From positions 682,001 to 746,000 of the forward strand of contig NZ_CP113066.1 in the NCBI RefSeq assembly GCF_026625845.1: a DNA stretch of 64,000 nt, read 5' to 3'. The stretch is from Agrococcus sp. SL85. GTDB taxonomy: Bacteria > Actinomycetota > Actinomycetes > Actinomycetales > Microbacteriaceae. The notes beneath the pieces were generated by a model that was given only the letters and a program-made list of their open reading frames with translations, was not told the DNA's origin and did no database searches. Each line of letters starts with the position of its first letter. Within the stretch, counting starts at the first letter, position 1. This document shows, in pieces, positions 33,346 through 41,902 of this stretch. Both the position numbers and the translations under genes were made by a program.

Positions 33346-35091
33346 TCAGGGCACGCGACGATCAACAAGCATCAGAGTAGACAAACTTTCCGATTGCGCA
33401 CCAGGGTGTGTCGCCCAGTGACGGGGTGTACCGTTCGCTCGCGAAGCGGAGCCGGAACCCGGATCCATCACAGCTGAGCGGAGGCCGGCCGCGCGACGCG
33501 GCCGGGCCTCCGCCTCCGGTCCGTCAGCCCTCGGACGGCGCCGGCATCGCCGCGACGGCCGACTCCTCGGCCCCGGCACCGGCGGCCCTCCCCGGCCGTC
33601 GGAGGCGCGCGCGACGGCGGCGCCCGCGGCGCTCCCCTGGGCGTTGGCGTTGATCACCTGCTGCAGGTCGATGCCCGTGGCGTCCTTCATCATCTGGGTC
33701 ATCGATGCCATGTTGCCCACCATGTCGCTCGTGAGGCGATTGGTGCCGTCCGTCGACACCACCGTGATGCTCGAGGAGGCGTAGGCCTTCGCGAACGCCT
33801 CGGCCACCTGCGGGAGCACCTTCATGAGCTCCTGCGCGAGCACGACCTGGCCGTTCTCGTCGAGCGCCTTCGCGCGCGCGGCGATCGCGTCGCCCTCCGC
33901 GATGCCTCGCGCGCCGATCGACGCCGCCTCGGCGCGACCGCGCGCCTCGGTGGCCACGGCCTCCGCCTCGCCCTCCGCCTTCGCGGCCTCTGCCGCTGCG
34001 ATGCGCGCGGTGCGCTGCGCGTTGCCTCGGGCCTCGGTGACCGAGGCCTCCGCGGCGCCCTCGGCCTTCGAGGCCTCGGCGCGCGCCTCACGCGCCGTGC
34101 GGTCGGCGTTCGCCTCCGTCGCCCGCGCCTTCGCGTTCGCCTCCGCGGTGACCTGGATGCGGTACGACTCGGCGTCGGCGACCTTGCGGACCTCGGCGTT
34201 CAGGCGCTGCTCCTTGAGCTCCGTCTCGCGCTGCGCGGTGATCTCCTCCTGCTGCACGATCGCCTGTCGCTGCACGGCGTCCTCGAGCGGCTTCGCCGCC
34301 GAGGCCTGCGCGAGCGCCTTGTCGGTCTCGGCCTGCACGGCCGCCTCCTGCAGCTTCAGCACGCGGTTCGCCTCGAGGATCTGCTTCTTCGCCTCGATGG
34401 ACGCCTGCTCGGACGCCTTCTGGGCCTCCGTGTTCGCGATCGCCGCCGCGCGCTGCACGGCCGCCGACTCGGGCACGCCGAGGTTGGCGATGTAGTTCTG
34501 GTTGTCGTTGATCTCCTGGATCTGCAGGGTGTCGACGACGAGCCCCTGCTTCGTCAGCGCATCCTCCGCCGCCTGGAGCACCGCATCCGCGAGCGCCTTG
34601 CGGTCGTGGATGATGTCGAGCACGGTGAGCTGCCCGATGATGCCGCGCAGCGAGCCCGAGAGCACCTCCTGCGTCGACGACTCGATCTCCTCCTGCTGCG
34701 ACAGGAAGCGCTGCGCGGCGTTGCGGATCATCTCCTCGCTGCCGCCGACCTTGATCACGGCGACCGCCTGCGCGTGGATCGTGATGCCGTTCTTCGTCTG
34801 CGCCGTGGTGTTGAAGAGCAGGCGCCGCGACCGCAGCTCCATGACGAAGGCCTTCTGCACGAACGGCAGCACGAAGACGCCGCCGCCCGTCACGACCTTC
34901 TGGCCCGACAGGTCGGCGATGTCCTGGCCCGCGGCGTCCTTGATGTACCGGCCGCGGCGGCCGGTGACGATGATCGCCTCGTCGGGCTCGGCGATCCGGT
35001 AGCGGCGGATGACGATCGAGACGAGCACGATGACGACGAGCGCGCCCGCCGCGATGAGGCCGACGGTGGGCAGGAGGGCGAAGGGGTCCAT
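33346..35091 (-). CDS. Flotillin-like SPFH-domain membrane protein; 3' end probably frame-shifted
   Basis: The flotillin family protein begins with one N-terminal membrane helix (LIAAGALVVIVLVSIVI) and an SPFH/band-7 domain to about residue 210. A long Ala/Glu-rich coiled coil follows with repeated AEASKAEGAAEA-type heptads to about 400, then a C-terminal KVLPQVAEAFAKAYASSSIT region. It organises membrane microdomains. From about residue 495 the frame becomes Arg/Pro-rich and runs on through a hairpin terminator to 33346. In the neighbouring frame the tail reads AEESAVAAMPAPSEG and stops at 33524, just before that hairpin. A missing base near 33590 is the simplest explanation, so the native protein is probably about 522 residues. 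RBS GAGGAG before the ATG at 35091. Confidence 0.88.
   Translation of the reverse strand: MDPFALLPTVGLIAAGALVVIVLVSIVIRRYRIAEPDEAIIVTGRRGRYIKDAAGQDIADLSGQKVVTGGGVFVLPFVQKAFVMELRSRRLLFNTTAQTKNGITIHAQAVAVIKVGGSEEMIRNAAQRFLSQQEEIESSTQEVLSGSLRGIIGQLTVLDIIHDRKALADAVLQAAEDALTKQGLVVDTLQIQEINDNQNYIANLGVPESAAVQRAAAIANTEAQKASEQASIEAKKQILEANRVLKLQEAAVQAETDKALAQASAAKPLEDAVQRQAIVQQEEITAQRETELKEQRLNAEVRKVADAESYRIQVTAEANAKARATEANADRTAREARAEASKAEGAAEASVTEARGNAQRTARIAAAEAAKAEGEAEAVATEARGRAEAASIGARGIAEGDAIAARAKALDENGQVVLAQELMKVLPQVAEAFAKAYASSSITVVSTDGTNRLTSDMVGNMASMTQMMKDATGIDLQQVINANAQGSAAGAAVARASDGRGGPPVPGPRSRPSRRCRRRPRADGPEAEARPRRAAGLRSAVMDPGSGSASRANGTPRHWATHPGAQSESLSTLMLVDRRVP
33374..33379 (-). promoter_or_regulatory. 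Candidate -10 (TACTCT) of the giant surface protein gene
   Basis: TACTCT on the minus strand lies in an AT-rich island (33360-33400) about 77 bases before the GTG at 33297. No convincing -35 was seen. Confidence 0.35.
33478..33513 (-). terminator. Hairpin terminator after the flotillin gene
   Basis: A GCGGAGGCC arm pairs with GGCCTCCGC and continues as GGCCGCG/CGCGGCC with one bulged base. It lies 11 bases beyond the probable native flotillin stop at 33524. The shifted frame would read straight through it. Confidence 0.7.
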
Positions 35092-35247
35092 GGGGGGCTC
35101 CTCTGGTGCGGGGTGCGGGCGGCGCGGTGCGCGCCTGCGGTGGGGACGAAGCCGAACCTAGGTCCGGATGCTGAGGGAAGCCCGCCGCGGCGTGTCGGCC
35201 GCGCACGCGGCGTGCGCGCACGCACGGAAGCCGCGCGCCGCCGCCGC

Positions 35248-35253
35248 TACATT
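35248..35253 (+). promoter_or_regulatory. -10 element (TACATT) of the leaderless ctlX-like gene
   Basis: TACATT lies 7 bases before the GTG at 35261. Confidence 0.45.
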
Positions 35254-35260
35254 CGGCGTC

Positions 35261-36310
35261 GTGAGCGCCGTCGCACCCGAATCCGTCATCCTCGTCCGCG
35301 CCCTGCGGTTCCGCCCCAATCCCGCGACCGCGGCCGACAACGCCTTCCAGGCCGAGCCGGATGCGGGCGAGACCGCAGCAGCCGTCGCCGCGGGCGCGCT
35401 CGCCGAGATGGACGCCGTCGCCGACGCGCTCCGCGCGGCGGGCGTCACCGTCCACGTCTTCGAGGACGAGGACCACACGCGCCCCGACAGCGTCTTCCCC
35501 AACAACTGGCTCTCGACCCACGCGGGCGGCATGGTCGCCGTCTACCCGATGTACGCCTCCAACCGCCGCCACGAGCGCCGCGCCGACGTGCTCGAGATGC
35601 TGAAGAGCACGTACCGGGTGCAGGTGGTCGTCGACTACTCCGGCCTCGAGCCCGACGGCATCTTCCTCGAGGGCACGGGCGCCATGGTGCTCGACCACGT
35701 CTCGCGCGTGGCCTACATGGCGCGCAGCCACCGCGCCGACACCCACGTGCTCGAGCGCTTCTGCACCGACTTCGGCTACGAGCCGATGGTCTTCGACGCC
35801 GTCGACTCGGACGGCGTGCCGGTCTACCACACGAACGTCATCGCCTGCGTGGGCACCGACGTCGCGCTCTTCGCGCTGGGGATGATCCCGGACGCGCGGC
35901 GCCGCGAGGAGGTGCGCGAGCGGCTGGCGGTGCACGGCCGCCGCGTCGTCGAGCTGACGGAGGCGCAGGTGCGGGAGTTCGCCGGCAACGCCGTGGAGCT
36001 CGTGGGCCGCTGGCCGGACGGCCGGCGTCGCACGATCATGGCGATGTCGGGGCGCGCGCGGCGCTCGCTGACCCCCGAGCAGGTGGCGATCATCGAGGAG
36101 TCGTGCGAGATCGTCGCGATCGACATCCCCACGATCGAGCTGGCGGGCGGCTCGGTGCGCTGCATGATCGCGGGCATCCACCTCGACGCGCGGCCGGCGC
36201 GCACCCCGGAGCTCACCGACGCGGTCGAGGCGATCGCCGAGGAGCCCGAGACGATGGACGGCGCGGAGGCCGCCGCGGAGCCCGTGCCCGGCGTGACCGT
36301 CGCGGGCTAG
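35261..36310 (+). CDS. ctlX: CtlX-like amidinohydrolase (arginine deiminase/dimethylargininase fold)
   Basis: The 349-residue member of the guanidino-group-modifying superfamily resembles citrulline utilisation hydrolase CtlX and dimethylarginine dimethylaminohydrolases. Key family segments are VFPNNWLSTHAGG (catalytic pocket Asn/His), DGIFLEGTGAMVLDH with the Glu-Gly-Thr motif, and GGSVRCMIAGIH with the nucleophile Cys301. It likely hydrolyses a ureido or guanidino compound. The C-terminal 25 residues are acidic and non-conserved. The GTG at 35261 is chosen because TACATT lies 7 bases upstream, making it probably leaderless. It stands alone between divergent and convergent neighbours. Confidence 0.82.
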   Translation: MSAVAPESVILVRALRFRPNPATAADNAFQAEPDAGETAAAVAAGALAEMDAVADALRAAGVTVHVFEDEDHTRPDSVFPNNWLSTHAGGMVAVYPMYASNRRHERRADVLEMLKSTYRVQVVVDYSGLEPDGIFLEGTGAMVLDHVSRVAYMARSHRADTHVLERFCTDFGYEPMVFDAVDSDGVPVYHTNVIACVGTDVALFALGMIPDARRREEVRERLAVHGRRVVELTEAQVREFAGNAVELVGRWPDGRRRTIMAMSGRARRSLTPEQVAIIEESCEIVAIDIPTIELAGGSVRCMIAGIHLDARPARTPELTDAVEAIAEEPETMDGAEAAAEPVPGVTVAG

Positions 36311-36314
36311 CGCC

Positions 36315-36707
36315 TCAGCGCATCCTCCCCTCGCGCCCGGCCCGGCCGCCGGCACCGGCCGCGCGGACGCCCGCCCACAGCCCGAGCACGAGCCCAGCCA
36401 GGTCTGCCACGGCATCCCACGGGTCGCCCGAGCGCTCCGGCAGCACCAGGTGCTGCAGCACCTCGGAGCCGAGCGCGTGCGCGCCCAGCACCAGCAGCAC
36501 GAACCGGGGGCGGATGCCCGCGAGCACCGCCGCGAGCGCGGGCGCGGCGAACACGGCGGCGTGCACGAGCTTGTCGAGGTGCGGGACGCCCGCGCCGGTC
36601 GACGGCGGCGACGGCAGGTAGAGCACCACGAGCTGCACGGCGAGGGCGAGCACGAGCAGCGCCGCCCACGGCCGGCGGCGCCCGACGGACGGTGCGCGGC
36701 GGCTCAC
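36315..36707 (-). CDS. VanZ-like family membrane protein
   Basis: The 130-residue VanZ-domain protein has four membrane helices. PHLDKLVHAAVFAAPALAAV and SEVLQHLVLPERSGDPWDAV with DLAGLVLGLWAG are the family pattern of D-K-x-x-H and a late DxxAN-type segment. VanZ proteins alter envelope and glycopeptide sensitivity by an unknown route. The GTG start at 36705-36707 overlaps the stop of the NarL-type regulator gene by 4 bases, so it is the last gene of the ABC/two-component operon. Its stop lies 4 bp from the ctlX stop. Confidence 0.8.
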   Translation of the reverse strand: MSRRAPSVGRRRPWAALLVLALAVQLVVLYLPSPPSTGAGVPHLDKLVHAAVFAAPALAAVLAGIRPRFVLLVLGAHALGSEVLQHLVLPERSGDPWDAVADLAGLVLGLWAGVRAAGAGGRAGREGRMR

Positions 36708-37351
36708 CGCCCGACCAGCCCCAGCTCGTAGGCGAGGATGACGAGCTGCACCCGGTCGCGCGCGTCGAGCTTGCGCAGCAGCCGACCGACGTGCGTCTTC
36801 ACCGTCGACTCCGAGAGCGCGAAGCGGGCGGCGAGCTCGTCGTTCGTGAGCCCCTCCGCCACCGCCACCAGGAACTCCCGCTCGCGGGGCGTCAGGGCGC
36901 CGAGCGCCGCGTCGTCCCGCGCGGGAGGCGGCGCCGAGAAGCGCTCGAGCATGCGGCGGGTCACGGTGGGGGCGAGCGCGGCGTCGCCCGCGTGCACCGC
37001 GCGGATCGCGGCGACGAGCTCCGCGGGCCTCGCGTCCTTCAGCAGGAACCCGCTCGCGCCGGCCCGCAGCGCCGCGTAGGCGTGCTCGTCGAGGTCGAAG
37101 GTCGTGAGCACGAGCACCCGCGGCAGCGGGCCGGTCGCGGTGATCCGCTCGGTCGCGCCGATGCCGTCGAGGCCCGGCATCCGCACGTCCATGAGCAGCA
37201 CGTCGATGCAGCCGCGGGCCGCGAGCTCGACGGCCGCGAGGCCGTCCGCGGCCTCGCCCACGACCTCCACGCCCTCCTCGGCGTCGAGCACCATGCGGAA
37301 CCCGAGGCGCACGAGCGACTGGTCGTCGACGATGCCGATCCGGATGGTCAC
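36704..37351 (-). CDS. NarL/FixJ (LuxR-type) response regulator
   Basis: The 215-residue regulator has a receiver domain with D9/D10 and phospho-acceptor D55, a linker, and a LuxR-type HTH (LTPREREFLVAVAEGLTNDE then STVKTHVGRLLRKLDARDRV). The ATG overlaps the stop of the sensor kinase gene (ATGA). With the kinase it probably controls the ABC exporter genes upstream. This is a common Gram-positive arrangement of ATPase, permease, kinase and regulator, often linked to envelope stress or peptide resistance. DNA target not seen directly, but a 26-bp palindrome lies upstream of the ATPase gene. Confidence 0.93.
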   Translation of the reverse strand: MTIRIGIVDDQSLVRLGFRMVLDAEEGVEVVGEAADGLAAVELAARGCIDVLLMDVRMPGLDGIGATERITATGPLPRVLVLTTFDLDEHAYAALRAGASGFLLKDARPAELVAAIRAVHAGDAALAPTVTRRMLERFSAPPPARDDAALGALTPREREFLVAVAEGLTNDELAARFALSESTVKTHVGRLLRKLDARDRVQLVILAYELGLVGR

Positions 37352-38604
37352 GGCCGCCCCTCCTCCTCGCGCGCGCCGCCGGGCGCGGGCAGCAGCGCCG
37401 CGAGGCGCCAGCCGCCGGACGGCCTGGGGCCGGTCTCGACCGACCCGGCGAACAGCGCGGCGCGCTCGCGCACGCCGACGATGCCCCGCCCCGCGCCCGT
37501 CGTCGCGCCGGCCGCGCCCGCGCCGTCGTCCAGCACCTCGACGCGCACCGCCTCCGGTCCGCGCTCGACGACGACCGATACGTGGCGCGCGTCGGAGGCG
37601 TGCCGCAGCACGTTGGTCAGCGCCTCCTGCACGATGCGGTGCACGGTGAGGGCGAGCGCCGGATCGTCGATCGCGGCGCCGGAGGTCGTGACCCGCACCG
37701 GCAGGCCGGCGTCGCGGAACGAGGCGACGAGCGCCTGGAGGTCGCCGGCCGCGGGCTGCGGCGCACGATCGCCGCCGCCGCCCGGCTCGCGCAGCACGCC
37801 CAGGAGCCTCCGCATCTCGGCGAGCGACTCGCGCCCCGTGTCGGCCACGCGCCGCATGGTCTCGGCGGCGCGGTCGGCGTCGCGCGCCGACTGCGCCGCG
37901 GAGCCCTCGGCGAGCGTCACCATGACGGTGAGCCCGTGGCTGACGACGTCGTGCATCTCGCGCGCGATCCGGGCGCGCTCGGCGGCCACCGCGAGCTGCG
38001 CCTGCTGGTCGCGGCCGCGCTCGATGTCATGGGCGCGGGCGATGAGGGCCTCGACGTACGCTCGCCGGGCGCGCACCGAGGTGCCGAGCAGCATCGCCAC
38101 GACGAACGAGGCGATCGCGAGCAGGTTCACCGAGACGACCGGCCCGAGCATGCCGGGCTCCAGCACCTGCAGCACGACGGCGCCGACGACCGAGCCGGCG
38201 GCCGCGACGGCGACGCCGATCCAGCCCAGCAGGGCTCGGGCGTGGGCGCCGACCGAGTACAGGGCCACGTGAATCGCGAGGAAGGCGCCCGCGGCGACGC
38301 CCGACGGGATCGCCGAGAGCACCGCGCACGCGACGACGACCGCGAGCGGCCAGCGGCGGCGCTGGAGGAGCGCGACGCCCGCGAGCACCGAGCCGAGCAC
38401 CATCCAGAGCCCGTCGAGCCGCATCCCGTCGTCGACGACCGCGACGATCGTCCCGATCGCGAGCGTCGGGAGCGCGGCCGCGACCGCGAGCATCCGATCG
38501 ACGGCTGCCGGATGCGCGATGCCGAAGCGCCGGACGACGCCGGGCGGCCGAGGCAGCGGCAGGGACCCGCCGGCGTCGCCGGCGGGTCCCTGCGCGGTGC
38601 TCAC
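37348..38604 (-). CDS. Sensor histidine kinase, HisKA_3 (DesK/LiaS-like) family
   Basis: The 418-residue sensor has six hydrophobic segments between residues 38 and 175, then a HisKA_3 dimerisation domain with phospho-acceptor H218 in REMHDVVSHGLTVMV and a HATPase domain with EALTNVLRHA and GAGRGIVGVRERA. The membrane domain has almost no extracytoplasmic loop, as in kinases that sense the membrane itself or an ABC partner. GTG at 38602-38604 is used. A TAGGCT hexamer lies 8 bases upstream, just inside the permease stop, giving a possible internal leaderless promoter. The stop overlaps the regulator ATG. Confidence 0.9.
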   Translation of the reverse strand: MSTAQGPAGDAGGSLPLPRPPGVVRRFGIAHPAAVDRMLAVAAALPTLAIGTIVAVVDDGMRLDGLWMVLGSVLAGVALLQRRRWPLAVVVACAVLSAIPSGVAAGAFLAIHVALYSVGAHARALLGWIGVAVAAAGSVVGAVVLQVLEPGMLGPVVSVNLLAIASFVVAMLLGTSVRARRAYVEALIARAHDIERGRDQQAQLAVAAERARIAREMHDVVSHGLTVMVTLAEGSAAQSARDADRAAETMRRVADTGRESLAEMRRLLGVLREPGGGGDRAPQPAAGDLQALVASFRDAGLPVRVTTSGAAIDDPALALTVHRIVQEALTNVLRHASDARHVSVVVERGPEAVRVEVLDDGAGAAGATTGAGRGIVGVRERAALFAGSVETGPRPSGGWRLAALLPAPGGAREEEGRP

Positions 38605-38615
38605 GTCGGCCGAGC

Positions 38616-39464
38616 CTACGCGTCGCGTCGAGCCATCGCCGCGGCGGCGCCGAGCAGCGCGACGGCGGGCCACGCGGCCGTCGTCGCGAGGGCGCGCCAG
38701 AAGTCGCCCCCGGGCTCGAGCCCGGGCATGGCCACGGTCAGGCCCGCGTTCGGCAGCAGGTACGGCGCGGCCTCCTGCACCCACTCGAGCGGGATGAGGC
38801 CGACGACCGAGGGCAGCACGAGCAGCACGCCCAGGGCGATCGCGATCGCGCCGGCGCCCGAGCGGACGAGCGCGCCGACCGCGAGCGAGAAGACCGTGAG
38901 GAGCGCCAGGTAGACCGCGCCGCCCAGCACGGCGAAGGGCACGCTCGCGTCGAGCTGCATGGCGTCGAGCTCGACGCCCTGCAGCAGCGCGACGCCGACC
39001 GTGGCGGCCATGCCCGCCGCGAGCGCCAGGCCGCTCGCCACGAAGGCGATGAGGCCCAGCACGAGCGCCTTGCCGCCGAGCACCGGCAGCCGCCGCGGCA
39101 CGGCCGTCAGGCTCGATCGGATCTGGCCGCTGCCGTACTCGCCCGTGATCGCGATGACGCCGAGCACGGCGAAGACGAGCTGCGAGACGAGCAGGCCGGA
39201 CGCGCCGAAGCTCGCGACCGGCAGGTCCTGCACCGCGCCCGACTCGATCGCGCCCTCGGGCGCGTTGCCGAGCGTCGCGGCGGCGGCGAGCGCCCCGACC
39301 CCGGCGGTGATGACGACGGCGACGGCGATGGCCCAGCCGATCGAGCGCACGCTCGTGAGCTTGATCCACTCGGAGCGCAGGACGCCGCCGAAGCCGACCC
39401 GGTGCGCGGTCTCGCGGAAGGTGGTGCGCCGCGCGTCGTGCGCGGCAGGGGTCTGGATGGTCAT
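38616..39464 (-). CDS. ABC-2 type transporter permease
   Basis: The 282-residue permease has six membrane helices and begins FGGVLRSEWIKLTSVRSIGW, a signature N-terminal amphipathic stretch of ABC-2 permeases of drug and bacitracin-type exporters. TGEYGSGQIRSSLTAVPRR follows TM2, as in family members that pair with CcmA-like ATPases. Its ATG overlaps the ATPase stop by 4 bases. Together they form an exporter of unknown substrate, co-transcribed with the two-component system and VanZ gene. Confidence 0.9.
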   Translation of the reverse strand: MTIQTPAAHDARRTTFRETAHRVGFGGVLRSEWIKLTSVRSIGWAIAVAVVITAGVGALAAAATLGNAPEGAIESGAVQDLPVASFGASGLLVSQLVFAVLGVIAITGEYGSGQIRSSLTAVPRRLPVLGGKALVLGLIAFVASGLALAAGMAATVGVALLQGVELDAMQLDASVPFAVLGGAVYLALLTVFSLAVGALVRSGAGAIAIALGVLLVLPSVVGLIPLEWVQEAAPYLLPNAGLTVAMPGLEPGGDFWRALATTAAWPAVALLGAAAAMARRDA

Positions 39465-40375
39465 CGGAGGGCCTCCGTCCGGTACTCGACAGCGTCGTCG
39501 GTGAGCGCCATGTAGCGCTCCTCGAGGGTGGCGCGGCGGGGCGAGAGCTCCTCGATGCCGATGCCGTGCCCCACGGCGACCTCGGCGATGCGCGGCGCGG
39601 GCACGCCCGCGACCTCGACGGCGTCGGGCGCGACCTGCGTGACCGCGACCTCCTCGGCGGCGAGCAGCTGCGCCAGGCGCTCGACGCCGGCACCGCGCAC
39701 GAGGACGACGCGGCGGCCGCCCTGCTCCGAGAGCATCTCGTCGATCGACTGGTCGGCGAGCACGCGGCCGCGCCCCAGCACGACCACGCGGTCGGCGACC
39801 TGCGCCATCTCGCTCATGAGGTGCGACGACAGCAGCACGGCGCGTCCCTCGCCCGCGAGCTGGCGGAGGAGCCGCCGGACCCAGGCCACGCCCTCGGGGT
39901 CGAGGCCGTTGACGGGCTCGTCGAGCATGAGCGTGTGCGGGTCGCCGAGCAGCGCCGCGGCGATGCCGAGCCGCTGGCCCATGCCGAGCGAGAACCCGCC
40001 GACGCGCTTCCGCGCGACGCCCTCAAGGCCGGTGAGCTCGAGCACCTCGTGCACGCGCCGCGTGCCGATGCCGTGCGTGGCCGCCAGACCCAGGAGGTGC
40101 CGCTCGGCCGTGCGGCCCGGGTGCCAGGCCTTCGCGTCGAGGAGGGCGCCGACCTCGGACAGGGGCGAGCGGAGCTCGCGGTAGGGGACGCCGGAGACGG
40201 TGACGCGGCCTGCGTCGGGCCGATCGAGGCCGACGACCATGCGCATCGTGGTGGACTTGCCCGCGCCGTTCGGGCCGAGGAAGCCGGTGACGAGGCCCGG
40301 GCGGACCTCGAAGCCGACGTCGTCGACCGCGAGCTTCGCGCCGTAGCGCTTCGTGAGGTGCTCTGCAACGATCAT
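39461..40375 (-). CDS. ABC transporter ATP-binding protein (ABC-2 exporter, CcmA-like)
   Basis: The 304-residue ATPase has a Walker A motif in GPNGAGKSTTMRMVVGL, a Q-loop near GALLDAKAWHPGRT, the ABC signature reading FSLGMGQRLGIAAALLG and Walker B HTLMLDEPVNGLDPEG. An extra C-terminal domain of about 85 residues is typical for lantibiotic or drug exporter ATPases. It is the first gene of a five-gene operon with permease, kinase, regulator and VanZ protein. The ATG at 40373-40375 lies 63 bp from a 26-bp palindrome, probably an operator. Confidence 0.92.
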   Translation of the reverse strand: MIVAEHLTKRYGAKLAVDDVGFEVRPGLVTGFLGPNGAGKSTTMRMVVGLDRPDAGRVTVSGVPYRELRSPLSEVGALLDAKAWHPGRTAERHLLGLAATHGIGTRRVHEVLELTGLEGVARKRVGGFSLGMGQRLGIAAALLGDPHTLMLDEPVNGLDPEGVAWVRRLLRQLAGEGRAVLLSSHLMSEMAQVADRVVVLGRGRVLADQSIDEMLSEQGGRRVVLVRGAGVERLAQLLAAEEVAVTQVAPDAVEVAGVPAPRIAEVAVGHGIGIEELSPRRATLEERYMALTDDAVEYRTEALR

Positions 40376-40437
40376 GCATCCAGCGTGCCCGGCAGCGCCG
40401 CTGGCCGCGTCGGTCGCTCGGCGGATCCCCGCGGCCT

Positions 40438-40463
40438 CCGCGTGGTACCCGGGTACCACGCGG
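40438..40463. promoter_or_regulatory. 26-bp perfect palindrome upstream of the ABC exporter operon
   Basis: The half-site CCGCGTGGTACCC is mirrored exactly without a spacer. It lies between the stop of the hypothetical gene at 40503 and the ATPase ATG at 40375. It could be a dyad operator (GGTACC core) or, less likely without a loop or T-run, a terminator. Confidence 0.6.
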
Positions 40464-40502
40464 TGCGGGACCGCCGTGCCGCGCGGGCGCCGAGGTCGGC
40501 GC

Positions 40503-41030
40503 CTAGGCACCCTGGCGCGCGAGCCGCGGCCACATCGCGCGGCCGAGGAGCGCGCCGACGGCAGCACCCGCGATCGCGCCGACGCCGAGCGCGATGAGCT
40601 GCCGCAGCGTGCCGTCGTGGCCGAGCATGCCCTGCGCGACGACGACGCCGGCGAAGGCGCCGAGGAGCAGCGCCGCGACCGCGATCGTGCCCGCGGTCCA
40701 GAGCGCCGCGCGCACGCGACGGGCTGCGCCCGCGGTCGCTCGGAGGCCCAGCCACAGTGCGACCGCGAAGAGCGCGATGCCGACCCATGGCAGCGCGCCG
40801 ACCCAGGCCATCGCCTCGCCCGGTCCCGGGCTGCAGATCGGGCCCGTCGGGCCGTCGTAGCCGGCCTCGTAGCCAGCCATCCAGCACCAGCGCGACCCCG
40901 GCCACAGCTGGGCCGCCGCGGTCGTCACCGCGAGCATCGCGCCCACGCCCAGGAGCGCGCCGATCCGCTGCCCGACCGCCGCGATCGCGCGCCGGTCGCT
41001 CGCGGCGGCGACCTCGGTCTCGGTGCTCAT
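40503..41030 (-). CDS. Hypothetical four-helix membrane protein
   Basis: The 175-residue protein has four predicted membrane helices (around residues 24-44, 77-98, 108-133 and 145-165). A cysteine-containing external loop, WPGSRWCWMAGYEAGYDGPT then GPICSPGPGEA, lies between helices 1 and 2 and could hold a disulfide. No recognised family. The ATG at 41028-41030 has TACCGT 6 bases upstream, so it is probably leaderless. It diverges from the NYN-domain gene. Confidence 0.65.
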   Translation of the reverse strand: MSTETEVAAASDRRAIAAVGQRIGALLGVGAMLAVTTAAAQLWPGSRWCWMAGYEAGYDGPTGPICSPGPGEAMAWVGALPWVGIALFAVALWLGLRATAGAARRVRAALWTAGTIAVAALLLGAFAGVVVAQGMLGHDGTLRQLIALGVGAIAGAAVGALLGRAMWPRLARQGA

Positions 41031-41036
41031 GCGCGA

Positions 41037-41042
41037 ACGGTA
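41037..41042 (-). promoter_or_regulatory. -10 element (TACCGT) of a leaderless gene
   Basis: TACCGT lies 6 bases before the ATG at 41030. Confidence 0.45.
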
Positions 41043-41109
41043 GGCCCGGGAGCCGTGGATCTCCTGCGGGGCGCGAGGTGGGCCGAGCGGCGGACCGCGG
41101 CCCGTCGCC

Positions 41110-41115
41110 TAGGCT
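41110..41115 (+). promoter_or_regulatory. -10 element (TAGGCT) of the leaderless NYN gene
   Basis: TAGGCT-CGCCTC-ATG, with the start codon at 41122. The same hexamer precedes the TetR gene at 44579. Confidence 0.5.
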
Positions 41116-41121
41116 CGCCTC

Positions 41122-41664
41122 ATGGCCCGCACCACCTACCTGCTCGTCGACGGCGAGAACATCGACGCGACGCTCGGCGTCTCGGTGCTGGGACGACGCC
41201 CGCTGCCCGAGGAGCGACCCCGCTGGAACACGGTGCTCTCGTTCGCCGAGCAGACGTGGCGCCAGCCGGTGCAGGGCCTCTTCTTCCTCGCCGTGAACGC
41301 CGAGCTGCCGCTCTCGTTCGTGCAGGCGCTCATCGCGATCGGCTACCGCCCGATCCCGCTGCAGGGCGAGGGCAAGGTCGTCGACATCGCCATCCAGCGC
41401 ACGGCGGAGGCGCTCGTGGCCCGCGAGGCCGACGTCATGCTCGTGAGCCACGACGGCGACTTCGTGCCGCAGCTCGCGCGCCTCGCCGAGGGCGAGCGGC
41501 GCGTAGGCGTGCTCGGCTTCTCGGAGTTCGTGGCCGGAGGCCTGCGGAACGTCGACGGCGTCGAGCTCTTCGACCTCGAGTACGACGTGGCGGCGTTCAA
41601 GACGCACCTGCCGCGCGTGCGGATCATCCCGATCGACGAGTTCGACCCGCTCGAGTTCCTCTAG
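41122..41664 (+). CDS. NYN domain-containing protein (LabA/DUF88, predicted RNase)
   Basis: The 180-residue PIN-like NYN domain protein shows LLVDGENIDATLG (first Asp of the acidic site), GEGKVVDIAIQRTAEAL with Asp on the second helix, and DVMLVSHDGDFVPQLARLA with the catalytic Asp pair. NYN proteins are metal-dependent RNases or RNA processors in bacteria. The ATG at 41122 is preceded by TAGGCT at 6 bases. A stand-alone gene, its role in RNA turnover inferred from the fold only. Confidence 0.85.
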   Translation: MARTTYLLVDGENIDATLGVSVLGRRPLPEERPRWNTVLSFAEQTWRQPVQGLFFLAVNAELPLSFVQALIAIGYRPIPLQGEGKVVDIAIQRTAEALVAREADVMLVSHDGDFVPQLARLAEGERRVGVLGFSEFVAGGLRNVDGVELFDLEYDVAAFKTHLPRVRIIPIDEFDPLEFL

Positions 41665-41737
41665 GGGCCGCCGGCCCTGCAGCCCCGCGCCCGATCGGGA
41701 GCGGCGCCCCGCCGCGCGCCCGGCGCCCGCGTCCGGC

Positions 41738-41860
41738 TCAGCCCTGGCGACCCTTCATGCGCGGGTTGCGCTTGTTGATGACGTAGATGCGCCCGCGGCG
41801 CTTGACGACCTGCGCGCCCGGCTGCTTCGCGAGCGACTTCAGCGATGCCCTGACCTTCAC
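41738..41860 (-). CDS. rpmJ: 50S ribosomal protein L36, zinc-free (C-minus) paralogue
   Basis: The 40-residue protein [20 protein letters not shown] continues [20 protein letters not shown]. It has the L36 fold but none of the zinc-binding Cys/His residues of the housekeeping form. GTG start at 41858-41860 with AGGAG 6 bases upstream. Such C-minus paralogues replace the zinc-containing ribosomal protein when zinc is scarce and are usually repressed by Zur. A Zur-like palindrome at 41903 lies between this gene and the divergent COG0523-type gene. The coding sequence is too short for many gene finders. Confidence 0.93.
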   Translation of the reverse strand: MKVRASLKSLAKQPGAQVVKRRGRIYVINKRNPRMKGRQG

Positions 41861-41902
41861 GGCGGCTCCTTCCTCGGCCGCGTCCGCGACCTGTGCCATA
41901 GT

